NCBI GenBank assembly: GCA_905160935.1
Contig: CAJHZI010000271.1
Coordinates: forward strand, 662,501 to 726,500
Length of the DNA: 64,000 nucleotides
Direction of reading: 5' to 3'
DNA from: Enchytraeus crypticus
Lineage: Eukaryota > Annelida > Clitellata > Enchytraeida > Enchytraeidae
The translations under genes and the position numbers were made by a program. This document shows positions 57,216 through 64,000 of the stretch, piece by piece. The notes under the pieces are model-generated. The model was given only the letters and a program-made list of their open reading frames with translations, did not search any database and had not been told where the DNA came from. Each line of letters begins with the position of its first letter. The first letter of the stretch is position 1.

Positions 57216-57940
57216 CATATAAAAAATTAGACTGCTAGACTGGGGGGTGGAGGATGAAAACCACCCACTGATCTCTCCCTGTTTCCGGATCTGGAACTGG
57301 AGTGATGGCAAGACGTGGAAGCTGGTAAGAACTCAATCAGAGTTCTGTGATTGATTATTGGAGATGTTATCAACCAACAAACTGATCCATGACCGCTTTC
57401 TAAACACTCTCCCGCAGATCTCGCTCTGTCGAGCCCCACACAGATCCGTGCACATGTGTGCACATCTAAATAAATACACAACAACGGCTGGTGTTCATGT
57501 TCAAACATTGTGCATACGAACAGGTAAATAAAAACAGATTTTCAGCACATGTGAATATCCGAATAATCGCATACTAGCTCATACCATATGTGACATTTCA
57601 TATGCACCGGCTGGGTGTGCTCATTAATTTTCTGTGTAAATTGTATAGGAGTAAAAGCTTGTAAGTTACATATGTATGCACACCTAAATGTACGCATACT
57701 GTACTTATTCTATACTATTTACTGCACTTATTTATACTATTTGTACGCATACTGTACTTGTTACATACTATCTCTATATGCACATCTATGTGAACCATAC
57801 TTACAAAAAAATTGCACAGACAAATGACATATAGTCGTATAAATCTATCAATGAATTAATTCATCAGACAGTGAATCAATAAATTAAAAAATCCATCAGC
57901 TCGTGAGAATCTATAACTCATCTTCTTACCCGAAGCAGAT
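57216..57940. other. Intergenic sequence, nothing recognised
   Basis: Open frames at 57227-57508 and 57615-57827 have no family resemblance. The latter is in a region of diverged TACGCATACTGTACTT repeats. Confidence 0.4.
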
Positions 57941-57964
57941 ATATCTAGGGTCAAACACTAGCTA

Positions 57965-58085
57965 GGATAAACGTATCATCTGGGATCAACGTGTTATTTA
58001 TGATCAATACGCTATCTAAATTAACGTGTTATTTATGATCAATACGTTATCTAAATCAACGTTTTATTAAGAATCGACGTATTGC
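57965..58085. repeat. Short tandem repeat, about 42 bp
   Basis: TTAACGTGTTATTTATGATC followed by AATACGCTATCTAAA recurs about 2.5 times with changes. Confidence 0.75.
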
Positions 58086-58295
58086 AAAGGGAAGAGCGTA
58101 AATAACTCAAGCACGACCAACGATGTAATCGGACAATAAAAAAGGTTAAATAATTTTTATAACTTAAAACTATAGACTAGTATTTATTTGATACTAATTT
58201 ATCTTAATTATTGTTGCTAGAATTTTCTCACAGTTCTCCTAGCAGAATGAGAATCAATCAATTAAAGTAGGTAACGCGAAGGCTATGTCCATATT

Positions 58296-58401
58296 ACACT
58301 GGTTGATGTAAGCCGATTTGATAGCAGGCTTTTCTTGTAGGTTAGAGGAAGAGGAAGTGGACTCCCTAGCTTGGTACAATCTCATGAACTTGCACAACTC
58401 T
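58296..58401 (-). CDS. Candidate coding exon of an unidentified gene
   Basis: A minus-strand frame between a CATGCAG acceptor (about 58401) and a donor in CAGTGTAATA reads IELCKFMRLYQARESTSSSS, then NLQEKPAIKSAYINQ. It has balanced, protein-like composition and no stops. The acceptor lacks a good pyrimidine tract. I do not recognise the family. It may be the only host exon right of TIMM23 or may be chance. Confidence 0.3.
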
Positions 58402-58470
58402 ATGGCTGCATGGCTTTACAGTCGTGTTCTTATACACATTTAATAAACTCTTGTAAAGCATTTGAAGGGC

Positions 58471-58471
<1 letters not shown>

Positions 58472-58517
<46 letters not shown>

Positions 58518-58690
58518 TAAGAAAGAACAACAGATATACAGGCTGATAGAGAGAGACAGAATTATACAGAAACAGAGAGAATCCCAAACACCGAGCAAGA
58601 AGGGAGAGGGAGATATAGAGGCGGACACAAATACAGAGAGACAGCGAGAAAGAGTGAGACAGACAGACAAACAGCCAGACAGACAGACAA
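58472..58690. repeat. (GA)n-rich tract
   Basis: GAGAGA runs degrade into GACAGACAGACA. Open frames here are artefacts. Confidence 0.9.
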
Positions 58691-58847
58691 TGAGAGAGTC
58701 TGATCAAGGGAGTTAAATGGAGTTGAAGGAGAGCTGAAAATAATTTGACCAGATTCCACTGACCAGCCACTCGCTTACTATGACTACGTGTAATCAGCTC
58801 GTGTGATGTAAAGCTTGCCGACATCTCCATTATAGTGTGCGAGCATT

Positions 58848-59440
58848 CACTAGCTACTAGGCTTAAATAGCATTTACTAGTTTCTAGGCTTAAATAGCAT
58901 TTACTAGCTACTAGGCTTAATTAGCATTTACTAGTTTCTAGGCTTAATTAGCATTTAATAGTTACTAGGCTTAAATAGCATTCACTAGTTACTAGGATTA
59001 ATTAGCATTTACTAGTTACTAGGCTTAAATAGCATTCATTAGTTACTAGGCTTCAATAGCATTGACTAGTTACTAGGCTTAATTAGCATTGACTAGTTAC
59101 TAGGCTTAAACAGCATTTAGTAGTTACTAGGCTTAAATAGCATTCACTAGCTACTAGGCTTAAATAGCATTCACTAGTTACTAGGCTTAAATAGCATTTA
59201 TTAGTTACTAGGATTAAATAGCATTCACTAGTTACTAGGCTTAAATAGCATCTACTAGCTACTAGACTTAAATAGCATTTACTAGTTACTAGGCTTAACT
59301 AGCATTTACTAGTTACTAAGCTTAAATAGCATTTACAAATTAGTTTGCTTAAATAGCATTCACTAAATACTATGCTTAAATAGCATTCACTAGTTCTAGG
59401 CTTAAATAGCATTCACTAGTTATTAGGCTTATATAGCATA
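58848..59440. repeat. 27-bp minisatellite
   Basis: The unit is ACTAGTTACTAGGCTTAAAT then AGCATTC, with about 21 copies and alternating CACT/TACT and TTAAAT/TTAATT variants. Confidence 0.95.
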
Positions 59441-60917
59441 ATATTCCTACAATAGCACTATTATATGTAGTTTACTTAATAAAGTTGTCATAGACCATAA
59501 TATCTTAAAACAATAAAACAATCACGACTGCTGGATTAAACAGGATAATTACTATATGTCTTACAGTTATTGCTAAATGAAGAATTCTTAATGTATATTA
59601 TCTGAATGCACGTAAAGCGATATACAATGAGAGAGTCTACAGTATAATTATAGCAACGATGTATTGTGGCATAGTATAATATCATGAGCAAATTTACTTG
59701 GTGCAGAATACATTGATGCAGTTTTACATACAGTATATTCGCAAATTATATTACACATTAGGTTTTAACACTAGGTCGCCACTATGGTTCAGAAACACAC
59801 GTTTAAAACTATAACTGTAGGTTGACATTTTAATAATTAAGTGCCTTCAAAGAAGTCTTTGAAAATATCAGTCTAAATCTGTCTATTTTACTGTTCAACT
59901 AATACAAATCGTGTAAATAGGAGTTTGCAGGCAATGCGATTGCTCTAATTAAATTGTAATCTAATTTGTTATGATCGTTATAGCAGATTTATATAATTAA
60001 TATTGCGCAATAACTCTAAAGCATTATAAATTATTGATAATTAAATGTAAATTAAATTATCACTGTATGCTATTTTATATTTCCAAGATAGACAGTGCGC
60101 ATTGCATCTCATATATAGAAAGTGATATTATAGTCACAGTTTATTTAAACACTGGTAGAATTTCCCAATAGAGGTATCAGTTCCAATGGACTCTGTTGCT
60201 AACGAATATCCATAATTATTATTCAAAAATTGTATAAGTAATTATTATATTCTTAGTGAATATGCTGAAAGTCTAGTATAAGCTTTGTATAAAACTAAGT
60301 ATTCTAGAAGTTGAAAATTACAGTAAAGGATACCGAGCGGTAAGTAAACCTTGTAAACCTCTCAAATTGATACTGTATCAGTCATACGTTTTGTTGGATC
60401 TTTCAGAATATCTGCTGTTATTAATTAGTATTATTATAATTTGTATTTCCTTTGACTCATTGAATGCAGTTCTGAGTTTCTGAATATTAATGTACTCTAT
60501 TTTGATAATTATTAAACATTGTGAAGCCTGAGCTTAAAGTTGTCAAATTTTAAATGGCCTTTCTTCAAGTAGTCTTCTTCCCAGGACCGGTTAACGGATT
60601 GAACTTCCTAAGTTAACCTGACTATTTAAATAGTTGGCATTTAAAGTGATATACTGTATATATACATATATAATCATTGCTCAATTCACTGCAGAATGTA
60701 TGTTTATTTATTTATTTTAAAATGGAATACCGCCTGAAATCGATGAATGCTTGTCAAATATTATGAAAGGCTTAAATTTAACGCTTCTCCTGTTCGTATG
60801 AAATCTGAGCCAACTGCATATCGAATATTGCCATGTTCCCATGTGCAACATATCACAATACCACAACTTTTACACATAATAACAATACAACATATCACAT
60901 AATAGTAATAATTGTCT
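59441..60917. other. Intergenic sequence, nothing recognised
   Basis: AT-rich sequence with no supported coding frame, RNA gene or repeat family. Confidence 0.4.
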
Positions 60918-61056
60918 GGAGCCAGAGGCTAAGTCGGTAAGACACTCGACCGCGGATCAGTACATGAGGGTTCAAATCCAGAGGCTCGCCCGTTACTGAC
61001 TTCGCTTTCGAGTGAAAAAACTGACGTTAACCTTAGCTTTTACCAGCTTTAATAAT
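60918..61056 (+). mobile_element. tRNA-derived SINE family A
   Basis: GCCAGAGGCTAAGTCGGTAA, ACTCGACCGCGGATCAGTAC, GGGTTCAAATCC and AACTGACGTTAACCTTAGCT are all present in order. It is a full-length copy. Confidence 0.82.
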
Positions 61057-61357
61057 ACAACGTATTGTTATTATGCACAATATTAAAGCAGCACATCACA
61101 AAATGTTAAATTATAACTGGTTATGATGACAGTAGGCAGACATTCGTCCTTTCACAGGTCAATCGTTTCACTTTGATTGCAAATCCATCCTGCTGTGATT
61201 CTAATTTCTTGAGCTAGTTAGATAATGCAGTGTTCTTTGGAATCACTCTAGAATAGACAAAACTACAACTGTTCGTGTCGTTCAAGGATCACCAAAAGCT
61301 CACCAACATGGGAAAAAATTTAAATATACTACACTGAAAGCAAAAAACTGGTAAAAC

Positions 61358-61478
61358 TAATGTTGACGTCAGTTTCCTCACTCGAAAGCGATGTCAGAGA
61401 CGGGCGAGCCCAGTATTATAAACCCGCTCATACTGATCCGCGGTCGAGTATCTTACCGACATCGCCACTGGATCCAGC
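61358..61478 (-). mobile_element. tRNA-derived SINE family A, reverse orientation
   Basis: The plus strand reads TGACGTCAGTTTCCTCACTC, GAAAGCGATGTCAGAGACGG and GATCCGCGGTCGAGTATCTT, the reverse of the full family order. Confidence 0.82.
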
Positions 61479-62555
61479 CACGCTGGTAAAAAAAACTATA
61501 ATACCGATTTTTAACGTTCAGAAGAAATAGATGCGAAAATACAGTAACATGTGAATTTTTTATTATCAAGATTAAACACCACACGAGGGCGGGGTTTAAT
61601 GGAGAGAGGTGGCGCCCCTACGGTGACAAATGCGGAAGTGTGAGAACTCAGTGTCATCCGGTAAATCATTCTAGAGCGAGAGGGAAAGGTTACGGCAAAT
61701 CAATTTTCCACATCCGCCGAGAGAGGCTGAGACAAAATGAATTTTAAAAGTGCATAAAACAGAGGAGATAAGCTGTTGATTTATCATCGGGGTCTATGTT
61801 AAATACAAAAAAATGAAGTATGATGGCAGTTTAGCGGACAAAATTATTCACAGTCTACCACTTTAAACTAATGTTAACTCGTTTTAAGTGTGACAAATTA
61901 AGTGTGATTAAGTGTTAAGTTAACTATTGTTAACTAAGTGTTAATTAGTATTTACTAATATAATATATAGGCCTATGTGAGAAATAAATTACGTTGTGGC
62001 GACAAAATAGGTGACCTCGTGGCCTAAATTTCAACCTTCTCATTTCAATTTGTAAGAGGTTCAAAAATCAGTACTTTCATAGGTGGAGTCGTTTTCTTTT
62101 ACTGAACATTCCTTCTGTCTGGAAATACCTACTGATCTCCTTTCCAGTTCTTATTTTTTGCATCTTACGGCGAGCTTGATAATATTTTCTGCAACATCTA
62201 ATCAAAACATCATTCCTGATTGTATCAATATCTCTGATACAGTACCGTTAAAAATGTTGTCCGTAACTTCAACGCATGATTTAGTCTTAGACTTAGATGA
62301 CGTGGTTAAGCACACGCCACTGGGGAATGATAATCCATGTTTATCAGTCGTAGCTATTTAAACCACATTAAAATTCTGAGTAATTCATCATGTACATACA
62401 TGTATAGGCCTAGGGCTGCTACGACTGTTCGAGATGTACGTACTTCGCTATCAGTTGAATCAGAAATCGAATTAGAATTTAGATCATCTCAGGATTGCTC
62501 ACTTAACATTTCGTGACATCACTCTATTTTGCTTTTGTTATTCGTACTGTCACAT
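61479..62555. other. Intergenic sequence, nothing recognised
   Basis: The region around 61580-61740 is less AT-rich. The 92-residue frame at 62083-62361 has no ATG start and no recognisable family. Confidence 0.4.
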
Positions 62556-62559
62556 ACGC

Positions 62560-62852
62560 GTCATGCCGTACGTGGCACAGAGTTTGTTTTCTTGCATAGT
62601 TTTCCTTATATCCACCTTTCTCTCTTTGGTTATTAGTTGCCTTTTGATTGCGCATTGATTTCAGCCGGCTCAGACTTAAGAATAACCTTCCTACAATCCG
62701 GGTTTAGTGGTTTACTCATGGAAAGCTGTCAACAGTCGGCTATTCAAGATGCCCTTCCATCCATGTATTGACCGGGTCCGACGTTGCTTAAATTAGTTTA
62801 TAGATTTGCATGCTAAACCAACTGCGCTAAACGTCGTCCCAATCTTTTTAAA
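62560..62852 (-). mobile_element. SINE family C, full length
   Basis: On the minus strand a tRNA-like head (TTTAGCGCAGTTGGTTTAGC) is followed by ATGGATGGAAGGGCATCTTG, AGGAAGGTTATTCTTAAGTC and CAAAAGGCAACTAATAACCA. This copy shows the tRNA origin of the family best. Confidence 0.78.
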
Positions 62853-62977
62853 TTTTATGTAATGAAACGTTTACTAATTATGACTGCAGAAACGATCTTT
62901 TGCAATCATTGTTGGATAAGTAAAAGACTTAAAATATTTCTTGTAATTATTCATTAAATGGCAGCCTTTTATTCGGG

Positions 62978-63203
62978 ATGATCCGGTGGCCTGTTGCCAT
63001 GGTATTCGACAGAGAATAAGTAGAGTAGGTGCAGGGTTCAAATCTAGTGCTCTTCCTGTCACTGACCTGCTATTAATGAAGGAGTTGACGTTAAACTTGG
63101 CTTTAGATTTTAGCTTATATCTTTCAAGGTTGCACATGTAATGATGTTTCTGTTTCTTTCGAGTGAGGAAACTGACGTTAACCTTTGCTTTACCAGCTTT
63201 ATT
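62978..63203 (+). mobile_element. Diverged family A-like SINE followed by an extra tail
   Basis: GATCCGGTGGCCTGTTGCCA, GCAGGGTTCAAATCTAGTGC and GGAGTTGACGTTAAACTTGG form one copy. A second tail (GAGTGAGGAAACTGACGTTA, then ACC) follows at 63160-63203. Confidence 0.6.
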
Positions 63204-63362
63204 TAACGTCACTGGTCTCCATTGATACAGTTCTAAAATGCTCGACCTCTGACATTACTAACACTTCATACATTGGCTTCAGTTGTTTTCTATCCACACA
63301 CTTCACGACAGGTCCGGTCGTACACAACAGTCATCTGCCAATGTCCAGCATAACAATGGGTG

Positions 63363-63745
63363 GGGGCTTTTACCCTGGGTGGTCTCTTCCTCCCTGGGTG
63401 ATTACTTCCTCCCTGGGTGGTCACTTCCTCCCTGGGTGGTCACTTTCTCCCTGGGTGGTCACTTCCTCCCTGGGTGGTCACTTTCTCCCTGGGTGGTCAC
63501 TTCCTCCCTGGGTGATCACTTCCTCCCTGGGTGGTCACTTCCTCCCTGGGTGATCACTTCCTCCCTGGGTGGTCACTCCCTCCCTGGGTGGTCACTTCCT
63601 CCCCGGGTGGTTACTTCCACCCTGAGTGGTTACTTCCTCCCAGGGTGGTCACTTCCTCCCTGGGTGGTCACTTCCTCTCTGGGTGGTCACTTCCTTCCTG
63701 GGTGATCACTTCCTCCCTGGGTGGGCACTTCCTCCCTGGGTAAGT
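63363..63745. repeat. 19-bp minisatellite, first subfamily
   Basis: The unit is TCCTCCCTGGGTGGTCACT, about 20 copies. The period of 19 residues in the open frames is a repeat artefact. Confidence 0.95.
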
Positions 63746-63774
63746 ATGTATGCCTGGTTAGGGATATATTTCAT

Positions 63775-63930
63775 GGGTAGGTCCTACCTAGACATTGATA
63801 GACTAACAGGATGAGGATATCCTACCTGGGTAGGTCCATCCTACCTTGGTAGGTCAATCCTATATGGATAGGCACATCCTACCTGGATAGGTCAATCCTA
63901 CCTGGATAGGTACATCCTACCTGGGTACGG
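63775..63930. repeat. 19-bp minisatellite, second subfamily
   Basis: The unit is TCCTACCTGGGTAGGTCCA with variants, about 6 good copies after a degenerate stretch. It has the same length and core as the first subfamily. Confidence 0.88.
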
Positions 63931-64000
63931 GTTAATACGCCTGAAGTAAAGCAATAAATAAAATAAATAAATAAATAAAAATAAATTAGTACATAAACTA

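Noticed and set aside
63283..63814. Trp/Gly/Pro-rich frames of 62-140 residues
   Set aside because: They come from a 19-bp minisatellite, with a 19-residue period and no supported start or splice sites.

Overview
The window is nuclear DNA from an invertebrate animal, and the mix of repeats fits a lophotrochozoan such as a mollusc. That placement is an inference with modest confidence. Coding sequence is split into short exons (59-261 nt, plus one long terminal exon) with GT-AG introns. The DNA is AT-rich and crowded with (TA)n tracts, minisatellites, non-LTR retrotransposons and tRNA-derived SINEs. There is no sign of bacterial organisation.

Three conserved host genes can be rebuilt, all on the minus strand. 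(1) 879-19195: eleven exons of a long-tailed class I myosin (MYO1E/MYO1F type). They cover most of the motor domain; the first exon was not found, and the rest of the motor plus neck and tail lie beyond the left edge. (2) 27244-36197: RABGEF1 (Rabex-5), a Rab5 exchange factor with an A20 zinc finger, a VPS9 domain and an unusually long acidic Ser/Glu-rich tail. (3) 40878-48125: a complete seven-exon TIMM23 of 207 residues, the channel subunit of the mitochondrial presequence translocase. Exon phases agree at every junction I could check except RABGEF1 exon 1 to 2.

Mobile elements fill most introns and the right quarter. They include one non-LTR retrotransposon with both ORFs open (7831-11618, antisense inside a myosin intron), at least eight broken or truncated LINEs, several SINE families, short internally deleted elements that keep both ends of a resident LINE, a 709-bp hAT-like element with a perfect 8-bp target duplication, a 1.2-kb foldback element, and a 1.7-kb terminal-inverted-repeat element that split a minisatellite. 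From 48126 to the right edge I see almost only repeats, apart from one weak candidate exon near 58300.

The most unusual signal is that tandem or dispersed duplications repeatedly begin exactly at splice junctions. The TIMM23 exon 4 acceptor, the RABGEF1 exon 4 donor and the myosin donor at 1644 are each copied within an adjacent array. The RABGEF1 exon 2 acceptor and the intron flank of the myosin donor at 879 are each present in a second copy nearby.
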